From: Campylobacter avium LMG 24591
GTDB lineage: Bacteria > Campylobacterota > Campylobacteria > Campylobacterales > Campylobacteraceae
Reading direction: 5' to 3'
Length of the DNA stretch: 64,000 nucleotides
Assembly: GCF_002238335.1 (NCBI RefSeq)
Contig: NZ_CP022347.1
Coordinates: 186,001-250,000, forward strand
Shown piece after piece: positions 55,729 to 63,523 of this stretch; the stretch's first letter is position 1, and every line of letters begins with the position of its first letter. A program made the position numbers and the translations under genes. The notes beneath the pieces were generated by a model. That model searched no databases, was not told the DNA's origin, and was given only the letters and a program-made list of their open reading frames with translations.

Positions 55729-56796
55729 TCACTTAAAAAGATAAGAAAGTCTTGAGTCCTCTTTTACGAATTTTTTTATCTCATGAAAGTTTAAATTTAA
55801 GACTTCCACATAACCTGGTATATCAAAGCCAACCTCTTTGCCTTGCCACAAAAGCTCAATGCCGTCTTTTCGTATGAAAAATTCGTTTGGCAGCGGTATT
55901 AGGTCTCTTTTTTTAGTCAAAGAGGCTATTTTTTTATCAAGCTTTCTATTTACGAGCACGAGCAGTTTTTCATCATTTACATTTTTAAACAAATCCTTAG
56001 TTTTGCTAGAAATCATTTCCCCATCTTTTAAGGAAAAAATCTTAGAATACAGGGCGTTTGTGCCAAAAACATGACCTGCGTAATCGTAAGTAAATAATTT
56101 AAAATTTATGAGCTCATCATCTATGTAATAAGGCATTGAGGAATTTATAAGCTCTACATAAAAAGAAAAGTCCTTTTGTTGTGCTAATTTATCTTTTTGC
56201 AGTTTGATTAATTTTTCTTGCAGTTCTTGTGGGTTTTTAGCGCCAAATGCGATAATACCGTTAATCTTTGAACGCACACTCTCGTTTAAGTCTATAAATT
56301 CAGGTATCAAAAAGGCATCATCAACCATACTGACGGTGAAATTTAAGCCTATGTTTAAATTTTCTTGCAACATGCTCTTTGCAAAAAACAAGGTGTTTAG
56401 TTTTATCTTGCTTAGTTTGAAACTCTTGCTTTCATTTCCATCTTTAAGCACAACATCAAGCCTTGGTTTTTCTTGCTCATCAAAGCTAAGAGTTGCCTTT
56501 ATGTTATCATTTGAATTTACATCGCTAAGGATAAATTTAGAGCTATTGCTTTCTAAAATTCCAAGATAATAACCTTCGTTTTCGTCCAAAAACACAGCAT
56601 TCACGCTGTAATTAATATCGTCTAATTTTTCTAAGGTAAGATATAATCTGTTTGAAAAATCATCATCTAGATAATACCAAAAGCCTTGATTTTTCTTCAC
56701 ATCAAAAGGCAAATTTAAACTCGTGTTTTCGTTGTTTTCAGTACTTGAGCAGGATAAAAAAATAAAAGCTATGAGTATTGTTAGTAGGGTTTTCAT
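55729..56796 (-). CDS. Hypothetical lipoprotein (355 residues)
   Basis: Lipobox at residues 13-16 (FLSC), then an acidic, mostly beta-type mature domain. It matches Cj0069 in place. No enzyme motif is seen; features include LYLTLEKLDDINYSVNAVFLD and ELLWQGKEVGFDIPGYVEVL. It stands alone between sppA and prfA and should be exported to the periplasmic side of a membrane. Function not known. Confidence 0.65.
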   Translation of the reverse strand: MKTLLTILIAFIFLSCSSTENNENTSLNLPFDVKKNQGFWYYLDDDFSNRLYLTLEKLDDINYSVNAVFLDENEGYYLGILESNSSKFILSDVNSNDNIKATLSFDEQEKPRLDVVLKDGNESKSFKLSKIKLNTLFFAKSMLQENLNIGLNFTVSMVDDAFLIPEFIDLNESVRSKINGIIAFGAKNPQELQEKLIKLQKDKLAQQKDFSFYVELINSSMPYYIDDELINFKLFTYDYAGHVFGTNALYSKIFSLKDGEMISSKTKDLFKNVNDEKLLVLVNRKLDKKIASLTKKRDLIPLPNEFFIRKDGIELLWQGKEVGFDIPGYVEVLNLNFHEIKKFVKEDSRLSYLFK

Positions 56797-56865
56797 CGCC
56801 CTTTTCTCCTTAAAATTCTTGTTTTTAAAATCATATCATTATTAAGGATTAAAAGCAACAGTAAA

Positions 56866-57933
56866 TTAATCTTTTTCTTCCTCAAGGGCTTGTGCTTGAT
56901 AGTGAGTGATTAAGGCCTCTATAAGCTCGTCAAAAAAGCCATTTTCCATTATCGTATCAAGTTTATAAAGGGTTAAGTTAATGCGGTGATCACTGATTCT
57001 GTTTTGTGGAAAATTGTAAGTTCTAATTCTCTCGCTTCTATCTCCACTGCCAACTTGGGATTTTCTATCGCTACTTTCCTTTTCTAGCCTTTCTTTTTCT
57101 TTCATCTCAAAAAGCCTGGCTTTTAGCACTTTCATAGCACTTTCTTTGTTTTTGTGCTGAGATTTGCCGTCCTGATTTACAACAACAAGCCCGGTTGGTA
57201 TGTGAGTTATACGTACCGCAGAATCAGTGGTATTTACGCTTTGGCCGCCGTGCCCACTGCTTCTCATAACATCTATTTTTAAATCATTTGGATTTATATC
57301 GATTTCTATGTCATCAACCTCAGGCATAACAGCAACAGTAATAGCTGAGGTGTGCAGCCTGCCTTGAGACTCCGTTTGCGGCACTCTTTGCACTCTGTGA
57401 GTTCCACTTTCATACTTAAATCTAGAATAAGCCCCAACGCCCTTAACTAAAACTATAACTTCTTTAAAGCCTCCAACACTTCCTTCGCTAGAGCTTACAA
57501 TCTCGGTTTTATAACCCTTTAAATCAGCGTATTTCATATAAGCTCTTAGCAAATCACCGGCAAATAAAGAGGCCTCGTCCCCGCCTGTTCCAGCACGAAT
57601 TTCTAAAAAGATGTTTTTATCGTCATTTTTATCTTTTGGTAACAGTAGGAGCTTTAGCTCGGTTTCAAGTTTTGGTTTTGCTTCTTCTAAAATTTTGAGT
57701 TCTTCTTTTGCAAGTTCTGCAAATTCGCTATCAGAAAGTAGTTTTTTATTATCCTCTATATCACTTAGAACCTTAAGATACTCCCTAGCCTTTAAAACTA
57801 TAGCCTCTAAGGCCTTTTGCTCCTTTGATATAGCAGTCATCTTTGCTACATCGTTGATAAGCTCGGGATTGTTTAATTGCTGTTCTAGCTCTTCGTACTT
57901 TTTTAAAAATGGTTCTAGTTTTTGAGCTAACAT
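56866..57933 (-). CDS. prfA: Peptide chain release factor 1
   Basis: Reads UAA and UAG stop codons and releases the peptide, 355 residues. The catalytic GGQ motif is in [15 protein letters not shown], and the codon-reading tripeptide is PQT ([10 protein letters not shown], about residue 184), a variant of the PxT motif. The N-terminal helical domain is complete. It follows rpsT by seven bases. Confidence 0.96.
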   Translation of the reverse strand: MLAQKLEPFLKKYEELEQQLNNPELINDVAKMTAISKEQKALEAIVLKAREYLKVLSDIEDNKKLLSDSEFAELAKEELKILEEAKPKLETELKLLLLPKDKNDDKNIFLEIRAGTGGDEASLFAGDLLRAYMKYADLKGYKTEIVSSSEGSVGGFKEVIVLVKGVGAYSRFKYESGTHRVQRVPQTESQGRLHTSAITVAVMPEVDDIEIDINPNDLKIDVMRSSGHGGQSVNTTDSAVRITHIPTGLVVVNQDGKSQHKNKESAMKVLKARLFEMKEKERLEKESSDRKSQVGSGDRSERIRTYNFPQNRISDHRINLTLYKLDTIMENGFFDELIEALITHYQAQALEEEKD

Positions 57934-57940
57934 TAAGAAT

Positions 57941-58204
57941 TTAGGCTATTTTGTTTACTAAGATTGCTAAACGGCTTACCCTTCTTGACGCACTTTGTTT
58001 TTTAAGAAAGCCTCTGCTTACCATGGCATGAATGCTTTTGTTTGCAATTTTTAGTGCCTCAGTAGCTGCAGCCTTGTCATTTTTAGCCGCTGCATCTCTA
58101 ACAGCCTTGGTTATATTTTTAAGTCTTGTTCTGTAAAATCTATTTCTTTGTGTTCTTTTTATGGTTTGTCTAGCTCTTTTTTCAGCTGATTTGTGATTTG
58201 CCAT
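57941..58204 (-). CDS. rpsT: 30S ribosomal protein S20
   Basis: Primary 16S rRNA-binding protein, 87 residues, very basic and helical. [20 protein letters not shown] at the N-terminus and [17 protein letters not shown]-type C-terminus are diagnostic. AAGGAAGG lies before the ATG. It starts the rpsT-prfA transcript. Confidence 0.97.
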   Translation of the reverse strand: MANHKSAEKRARQTIKRTQRNRFYRTRLKNITKAVRDAAAKNDKAAATEALKIANKSIHAMVSRGFLKKQSASRRVSRLAILVNKIA

Positions 58205-58240
58205 TAACCTTCCTTTAAAAATTTAAAAAATGAAGCATTA

Positions 58241-58248
58241 ATTTTATA
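58241..58248 (-). promoter_or_regulatory. Probable -10 box of rpsT-prfA
   Basis: TATAAAAT on the minus strand, preceded by TTG-T, about 37 bases before the rpsT start. Confidence 0.5.
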
Positions 58249-58311
58249 ACAATAAAATTTAAAATTACTTTAATAATGATTTTTTCTTAGAATTTATCTT
58301 AAAGGCATGCT

Positions 58312-59067
58312 ATGAAAAAGTATAATATAGCAATTACAGGTGCTAGCAAGGGCTTAGGAAAACATTTGGCCTTAAATTTGGCCTCGCAAAATAGGCATTT
58401 TTTCTTAAGCGCAAGAGATGAACAGGCCTTAAAACAAAGCAAGCAAGATTTAGAAAAGTTAGCTTGCAGTGCAGAGTTTTACAGTTTTGATGTAGGCGAT
58501 GAAAGAATGTCTTATGAATGGTGCGAGCGAATTTTTAAGCAAAGACTTGATTTGCTGATATTAAATGCTGGAATTTCAAGTGGCTTAGACGATAGTGCCA
58601 AAAAGCAAATTCAAGTAAGCAAGGTAAATTGCTTAGGTGTTGCAAACATAATATTTCACGCCATAGAATATATGCAAAAACAAGAACTTATAGGCGGCAA
58701 ACGAGGCCACATAGTCTTAATGGCTTCTATAGCCTCTTTTGTTTGCTTGCCAAATGCCCCAAGTTATAGTGCTTCTAAGCATTATTTAAAATCCTTGGCA
58801 CAGTCTCTAAGCATGGCGTATCCAGAGATTAAAATAACTTTGATTTGTCCAGGTTTTATAAAAACAGAGCTAACCAAGCATATAAATAATAAATACATAA
58901 ACAAAATAATGCTAGATGTTGATGTGGCTGCAAAAAAGATAACAAAAGCAATTGAAAAGGAAAAAAGATTTTACGCCTTTCCTTTTTATCTATTCTTTTT
59001 AGCAAAACTCTACAGTTTGCTGCCTAAGTGCTTGCAAAAAATTTGTGCAAGCAAGGTTAGGTTATAG
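58312..59067 (+). CDS. Short-chain dehydrogenase/reductase
   Basis: 251-residue NAD(P)-dependent oxidoreductase. The cofactor site is ITGASKGLGKHLAL, LILNAGIS follows, and the catalytic serine, tyrosine and lysine are in VLMASIASF and YSASKHYLK. The C-terminus has a hydrophobic segment (FYAFPFYLFFLAKLYSLLP) that may attach it to membrane. Substrate is unknown. The end overlaps the next, convergent gene by six bases. Confidence 0.88.
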   Translation: MKKYNIAITGASKGLGKHLALNLASQNRHFFLSARDEQALKQSKQDLEKLACSAEFYSFDVGDERMSYEWCERIFKQRLDLLILNAGISSGLDDSAKKQIQVSKVNCLGVANIIFHAIEYMQKQELIGGKRGHIVLMASIASFVCLPNAPSYSASKHYLKSLAQSLSMAYPEIKITLICPGFIKTELTKHINNKYINKIMLDVDVAAKKITKAIEKEKRFYAFPFYLFFLAKLYSLLPKCLQKICASKVRL

Positions 59068-60288
59068 AGTGATTTTAAAATACTGCAGTATTTTTTCGCA
59101 CATAGAGAAAAAATTTACCCCATCAACGCTGTGGTTTTCTGAAAATTTATTATAAATGTCTTTCAAGCCTTGTTTTAGTTCGTTTGAGCTTAAGCCGTGA
59201 TGTATGGACAAAGCAGCTTCTATAAAGGCTGCTAATCTATCGCAACTTTTTAAGGCTTTTCCATCTATGGCCGCATACTCATCGCTGTTAAATTCTTTCA
59301 AAGAGGCACTGCAAACCCTTATATTTTTATCCTTAAATGTGCGGTTTTCAAACTCATCCTTTATCAAAAGGCCATTTTCATCTTTTCTAATACCTAAAAG
59401 ATAGGCAAATTCATCTTTGAAAGAGGCCGGAATTAAAGGCAAAATTTTACTTTCTATTAGCTTCATTTCATATTCGCTAATTAAAGAGTGTAAGCCTCCT
59501 ATGCCATATTTTACAGGGCTTATAATGTCTCTTGTAAGGCTTTCTGGTAAGTCGTGAAATAAAGCACAGTAAAAATTACTTTGCAATCTTTTATCGCAAG
59601 CTTTAACCTTAAGAGAGTAAAAATAGGACAAAATAGCCACCACAAGCATATGTCCTAAAACAGCTGTTTCTGGAATTCTAGGGGTTTGAGCCCATCTTTT
59701 TTGAAAACGAAGTCTCCCGCTTAAATCAATCAGCTTTGCTAGCTTTTGATTTAAGGCTATTTTTCTAACTCCAACCAACTCATAATAATCCTCAAGCTCC
59801 TCATCTACCTTGGCCTTGATTTCATCTATATCATTTAAGAATTTGCTAGTTTGATAAACTATGTTAAATTCCCATTTTGTAGCCAAATACGAAGCCGCCT
59901 TAAGTATCAATCTTTCTTTTTGAAAATCATTTTTTTGCAAATAAGCTTGAAATCTCTGTAAAAACCCGCCCTCATCTACATCGCACACCATCGGTTCTAT
60001 CTTGGATAAGACCCAGGCATTTATCTCATCTTTTTTTTGTTTAATCATCTCGTGATACACATCAGGCCTTATATCAGTTACCACAACCCTGCTTAAGAAC
60101 TCGAAAATTCCGCCCTCAAGTACCACTTGCATATTAACATCATCTTCTTGTTTTGCTAAAAGATAGGCGATGATGAATTTGTGTGCTTGTTTATCAAGCT
60201 CTACTAGATTAGCCATTCTTGGATAATCGTTCCACCTGCTAATGCAAGCTGCTTTGAAAATGTGTTCTATTAGTTCTACTTTTATCAT
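59062..60288 (-). CDS. HD-domain phosphohydrolase, YfbR-like
   Basis: 408-residue protein. The middle (about residues 215-300) is an HD domain with the metal residues in ETAVLGHMLVV, CALFHDLPESLTRDIISPVKYG, close to the 5'-deoxynucleotidase YfbR. N-terminal 200 residues add a helical domain with another histidine-rich region (NDYPRMANLVELDKQAHKF), which could be a second, decayed HD fold. Likely cytoplasmic nucleotide hydrolase; the substrate is not settled. Confidence 0.75.
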   Translation of the reverse strand: MIKVELIEHIFKAACISRWNDYPRMANLVELDKQAHKFIIAYLLAKQEDDVNMQVVLEGGIFEFLSRVVVTDIRPDVYHEMIKQKKDEINAWVLSKIEPMVCDVDEGGFLQRFQAYLQKNDFQKERLILKAASYLATKWEFNIVYQTSKFLNDIDEIKAKVDEELEDYYELVGVRKIALNQKLAKLIDLSGRLRFQKRWAQTPRIPETAVLGHMLVVAILSYFYSLKVKACDKRLQSNFYCALFHDLPESLTRDIISPVKYGIGGLHSLISEYEMKLIESKILPLIPASFKDEFAYLLGIRKDENGLLIKDEFENRTFKDKNIRVCSASLKEFNSDEYAAIDGKALKSCDRLAAFIEAALSIHHGLSSNELKQGLKDIYNKFSENHSVDGVNFFSMCEKILQYFKITL

Positions 60289-60370
60289 TGTTTTTCTTTT
60301 TGTTAAAATTGCCCGTGATTATAAAAGAAAATATGTTAAAACAAGATAAAATACAAGCAAAGGAAAGAGC

Positions 60371-61075
60371 ATGAATTTATGGGACGAAAAGGCAAAGCAT
60401 TACGCAAGATATAGTGATAAATTAAACAGCATACAAGAACTAAGTTTTAAGGAGCTAAGAAAAGCAAATATAAGCTTTAAGGATAAAATAATCATAGATG
60501 TGGGCTGCGGCACAGGCGTTTGGTCTTTGCACTTAGCAAAGCAAGCCAAGCATTTGTATGCGCTTGATAGCTCAAAGGCTATGTTAGAGCTTTTAGAGCA
60601 CGACGCAAAAACACAGGGCACTAGCAATATCACGAGCATTTTTTCAAGCTTTCAAGATTTTAGTAAAAATAATGTCAAAAGCTTTGATATAGCCTTTTTA
60701 AGCATGTCTCCTGCCTTAGAAAATTTAGATGATTACGGGGCTTTTTTAAATTTAGCCAAGCTTAGAATTTATATATCTTGGGCTTGCGAAAGGAAAAGCT
60801 CCATGCTAAAAGAAGTATTTTCTAACTTTGTTCCTAAGAAAAAAGAAAGCAAAAAAGACATAGAGAATTTTTTAAAAAGTGAGGGTGTTGATTTTAAAAA
60901 ATTTGTATTTGACGAAAAGAGGATAGAAAAAAGAAGCAAGCAAGAAGCCGTGCAAAATGCTATGTGGCATTTAAAGATGAAAGGTGTTGATGTTGATGAG
61001 GAAAAGCTTGTGTCATTTTTTGCAGATGAAAATACAGATGAAATAAGTGCTAAAATCAAACTTTTGATATTTTAA
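60371..61075 (+). CDS. SAM-dependent methyltransferase
   Basis: 234-residue class I methyltransferase matching Cj0170, a gene tied to motility in C. jejuni where it is phase variable. The SAM site is IIIDVGCGTGVWSLHLA, followed by LYALDSSKAML and the late motif FDIAFLSMSPAL. The start follows GGAAAGAGC. Unlike C. jejuni Cj0170 there is no poly-G tract at the 5' end. A hairpin separates it from the convergent sodB. Confidence 0.83.
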   Translation: MNLWDEKAKHYARYSDKLNSIQELSFKELRKANISFKDKIIIDVGCGTGVWSLHLAKQAKHLYALDSSKAMLELLEHDAKTQGTSNITSIFSSFQDFSKNNVKSFDIAFLSMSPALENLDDYGAFLNLAKLRIYISWACERKSSMLKEVFSNFVPKKKESKKDIENFLKSEGVDFKKFVFDEKRIEKRSKQEAVQNAMWHLKMKGVDVDEEKLVSFFADENTDEISAKIKLLIF

Positions 61076-61078
61076 GGT

Positions 61079-61097
61079 GCAGAGTGTGAAACTCTGC
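61079..61097. terminator. Bidirectional hairpin between methyltransferase and sodB
   Basis: GCAGAGT-GTGAA-ACTCTGC is a perfect seven-pair stem between two convergent stop codons, with T-rich sequence on both sides (TTATTTTA; TTAAAATAT on the other strand). Confidence 0.75.
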
Positions 61098-61102
61098 CTA
61101 AG

Positions 61103-61747
61103 TTATTTTACAGGGTGAAGCTCGTTTGCATAAAAGCTAACAGAGTTTATGCCTTCTTTTAAAGCCCACTCATAAGCCTTTGAAACAAAGACCCAATTTA
61201 TATGAGCAAAGAATTTCTCTAAGTATGCAGGTCTAGCGTTTTGGTGGTCTATATAGTAGGCGTGCTCCCATACATCAACCACTAAAAGAGGAATTTTATC
61301 TTCGCTTATAGGTGTGGCTGCATTTGAGGTATTTACAAATTCAAGCTCTTTGTTTTTGTTTAAAACAAGCCAGAACCAACCAGAACCAAAAACAGCAGTA
61401 GCACCCTTTATAAATTCATCTTTAAAGCTTTCAAGCGAGCCAAATTTGGCACTTAAAGCCTCTTTTAATTCGCTTGAAATTCCCTCAAAAGATGAGCTTT
61501 TAGGCTGAATGCAGTCAAAGTAAAAGTCGTGATTATAAACTTGTGCGGCGTTGTTAAATATAGCTGCACTTGAGCTTTTTATAATGCTTACTAAGTCTTT
61601 GCCCTCAAATTCAGTGCCTTTTATGAAGTTGTTAAGGTTGTTGACATAGGTTTGATGATGTTTGCCGTGATGATAAGCAAAGGTTTTTTCGCTTAAAAAA
61701 TCTCCAAAAGCACAGGTGTCGTAAGGTAGCTTTCTTAACTCAAACAT
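61103..61747 (-). CDS. sodB: Iron superoxide dismutase SodB
   Basis: Cytoplasmic iron SOD, 214 residues. The four metal ligands are His26 (AYHHGKHH), His in VYNHDFYF, and Asp and His in VVDVWEHAYYID. The glutamine in NNAAQVYNH marks the iron type. AAGGAG sits before the ATG. It is surrounded by a shared terminator on one side and the TM2 pair on the other. Confidence 0.96.
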   Translation of the reverse strand: MFELRKLPYDTCAFGDFLSEKTFAYHHGKHHQTYVNNLNNFIKGTEFEGKDLVSIIKSSSAAIFNNAAQVYNHDFYFDCIQPKSSSFEGISSELKEALSAKFGSLESFKDEFIKGATAVFGSGWFWLVLNKNKELEFVNTSNAATPISEDKIPLLVVDVWEHAYYIDHQNARPAYLEKFFAHINWVFVSKAYEWALKEGINSVSFYANELHPVK

Positions 61748-61780
61748 TTTTTCTCCTTTAAATTTAAAATTTAGGATTTA

Positions 61781-61789
61781 ATTGTAGCA
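61781..61789 (-). promoter_or_regulatory. Probable extended -10 promoter of sodB
   Basis: TGCTACAAT on the minus strand, about 34 bases before the start codon; I see no clear Fur box. Confidence 0.5.
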
Positions 61790-61820
61790 GAATTTGCGTT
61801 TTAAAAAGATTAAATCTGTG

Positions 61821-62264
61821 TTATTTTGAAAAAACGGAGTAAATTTTAGCTAAATTGTCCTTTTTAATGCCAAAATACACCAAAAATATATCAACTATAC
61901 ACCATATCAAAGTGCCTATAAGCAAAACTCCAAATAAAACAACAAGCACAAAGAGTAAGTTAAAGCCTGAGTTATCGGAATCTAAGTATATAAATGAACA
62001 AACAAGGGTTAGGATGTAAGAACCAAAAAATAAAACGGGTTTTAAAATCCCAAGTTTTACATCTCCTTTGTAAAATCTATCAACTCCAAATACACCTAAA
62101 AATAAGGAAAGCAAAAGTGCTATGACGGGATTTTTGATATTTAAAAGAGCGACTTTTGAAAGCTCATCAGCATTGGCATTATCTATACTTTCTTTGCAAG
62201 CTTCCAAAGAATCACTTGGAATTTTATCCTTAATACTTAAAAAAAGTGTGTCCTTATCTATCAT
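61821..62264 (-). CDS. TM2-domain membrane protein, copy B
   Basis: 147 residues. A helical N-terminal part (DSLEACKESIDNANADELSKV) is followed by a TM2 core: KNPVIALLLSLFLGVFGVDRFYKGD with the typical GxDRFY turn, then three hydrophobic spans. It is a paralogue of the next gene, whose 3' end it overlaps by 11 bases. Such proteins are common but without a set function. Confidence 0.75.
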   Translation of the reverse strand: MIDKDTLFLSIKDKIPSDSLEACKESIDNANADELSKVALLNIKNPVIALLLSLFLGVFGVDRFYKGDVKLGILKPVLFFGSYILTLVCSFIYLDSDNSGFNLLFVLVVLFGVLLIGTLIWCIVDIFLVYFGIKKDNLAKIYSVFSK

Positions 62265-62667
62265 CTTTGTTCTCCAAAAGTTCTTGAATTAGTTTAAAAT
62301 TATACTCTTTTGCCTTTTTTGGCATTATAAAAACATCAATTATATAAAAAATCAAAGCAATGATTAGCAAAATCGCAGGAGGCAGCATATTAAGGTCCAT
62401 ATCTATGGCTATGTTGATGTATAGATACGAGGCAAAAATATATACAAATTTAAATACCCCTAATACGACTTGTTTCATGTAAATTCTATCAATGCCAGGG
62501 ACAATTATAGCTAAGATTATAAGTAAAAATGGATTTTTATATCTAAGTAAAATAAGCTTATCTAGAACCGCATCATCGCTGTTTTCTACAAGGTTTTCTA
62601 GTTCTTTGAAATTCTTGGAGGATATTTTTTCCTTAAGCTGTAAAAATATGGCGGTTTTATTTTTCAA
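62254..62667 (-). CDS. TM2-domain-like membrane protein, copy A
   Basis: 137 residues from TTG 62667, chosen because GGAG lies six bases upstream; the longer ATG start at 62694 would run into the tRNA gene. The layout repeats that of copy B: LKEKISSKNFKELENLVENS, KNPFLLIILAIIVPGIDRIYMKQ, then hydrophobic spans. The leader begins 16 bases after the tRNA-Glu 3' end and no terminator lies between. Confidence 0.7.
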   Translation of the reverse strand: MKNKTAIFLQLKEKISSKNFKELENLVENSDDAVLDKLILLRYKNPFLLIILAIIVPGIDRIYMKQVVLGVFKFVYIFASYLYINIAIDMDLNMLPPAILLIIALIFYIIDVFIMPKKAKEYNFKLIQELLENKDDR

Positions 62668-62683
62668 AGTAAGCTCCAAAAGG

Positions 62684-62758
62684 TGGTGACCCATACGAGA
62701 CTCGAACTCGTGTTACCGCCGTGAAAGGGCGATGTCCTAACCGCTAGACGAATGGGCC
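62684..62758 (-). tRNA. tRNA-Glu (UUC)
   Basis: 75 bases with an encoded CCA end (62686-62684). The acceptor stem GGCCCAT pairs with ATGGGTC (one G-T pair), the T arm contains GTTCGAGTC, and the anticodon TTC lies at 62725-62723 in a CCCTTTCACGG loop. It is transcribed toward the TM2 genes. Confidence 0.97.
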
Positions 62759-62783
62759 TTGTGTATGTGTTTTTAAAGCCAAA

Positions 62784-62789
62784 ATTATA
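62784..62789 (-). promoter_or_regulatory. Probable -10 box of tRNA-Glu
   Basis: TATAAT on the minus strand within TTATATAAT, 25 bases before the tRNA 5' end. Confidence 0.6.
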
Positions 62790-62829
62790 TAAATGCAATC
62801 CTTAATAAGTGCTGAAATGTATAAAAAAT

Positions 62830-62848
62830 TTTGCATAAAAAATGCAAA
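62830..62848. repeat. Palindrome TTTGCAT-N5-ATGCAAA, copy 2
   Basis: The same seven-base arms and five-base spacing as at 39602-39620, here with spacer AAAAA, in the spacer between tRNA-Glu and mntP. It is 111 bases before the mntP start. Confidence 0.7.
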
Positions 62849-62959
62849 TTTTAAAAATTAAGAGCCTTTTAAAAGAGTTTAGGATAATATTTATCTTGTT
62901 TGTTTTCTTATAAAAAATCTTGATTATAACCATCTTAGTAAAAGGGGAGGTTTGCTTTT

Positions 62960-63523
62960 ATGGATTTATTAAGCTTGCTTTTGGTGGCTTGTGCGCTTTC
63001 TATGGATGCCTTTGCTGTGTCTTTGTGTAAGGGTTTTAGCACAAGTAGGCTAAATTTGCAACATTATTTAAAAGTTGGGATTTATTTTGGAGCTTTTCAG
63101 GCCTTAATGCCATTGCTTGGCTTTTATATAGGGCAAAGTTTTTCCTCTTTTGTAGATAAGATAGACCACTACATAGCCTTTATTTTGCTTTCTTTAATAG
63201 GCTTAAAAATGATAAAAGAATCGAGGCAAAAAAAGGATGAATGCGACGATTCTTGCGCTGATTTTTCGCACAAAACCATGAGTTTTTTAGCACTTGCTAC
63301 AAGCATAGACGCCTTAGCTATAGGTGTTAGCATAGCCTTTTTAGACGAAAATATCTTTTTTGATGCTTCTTTGATAGGTTTAGTAACCTTTGTATTTTGT
63401 GTATTTGGGCTAAAAATAGGCAATAAATTTGGATACCACCTAAGAGAAAAGGCCGAATTTATAGGTGGTCTGGTCCTTATTCTCATAGGTTTTAAAATTC
63501 TCATAGAGCATTTGTTTTTTTGA
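62960..63523 (+). CDS. mntP: Manganese efflux pump MntP
   Basis: Six-span membrane protein of 187 residues that exports Mn(II). The two conserved aspartate motifs are [15 protein letters not shown] and [14 protein letters not shown], with [12 protein letters not shown] between. GGGAGG lies ten bases before the ATG. The spacer upstream has no sign of the yybP-ykoY manganese riboswitch. It overlaps the convergent gene by 23 bases. Confidence 0.94.
   Translation: MDLLSLLLVACALSMDAFAVSLCKGFSTSRLNLQHYLKVGIYFGAFQALMPLLGFYIGQSFSSFVDKIDHYIAFILLSLIGLKMIKESRQKKDECDDSCADFSHKTMSFLALATSIDALAIGVSIAFLDENIFFDASLIGLVTFVFCVFGLKIGNKFGYHLREKAEFIGGLVLILIGFKILIEHLFF

Noticed and set aside
60371-61075. Phase-variable poly-G tract in the Cj0170-like methyltransferase
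   Set aside because: No run of G or C of seven or more is present there or elsewhere in the window on reading; slipped-strand switching of the usual Campylobacter kind is not supported.
62254-62694. Long TM2 frame starting at ATG 62694
   Set aside because: It would overlap the tRNA-Glu 3' end; a TTG at 62667 with a good ribosome site fits better.
62760-62959. yybP-ykoY manganese riboswitch before mntP
   Set aside because: The conserved paired core of that riboswitch is not seen in the 200-base spacer; it is AT-rich with only the short palindrome.
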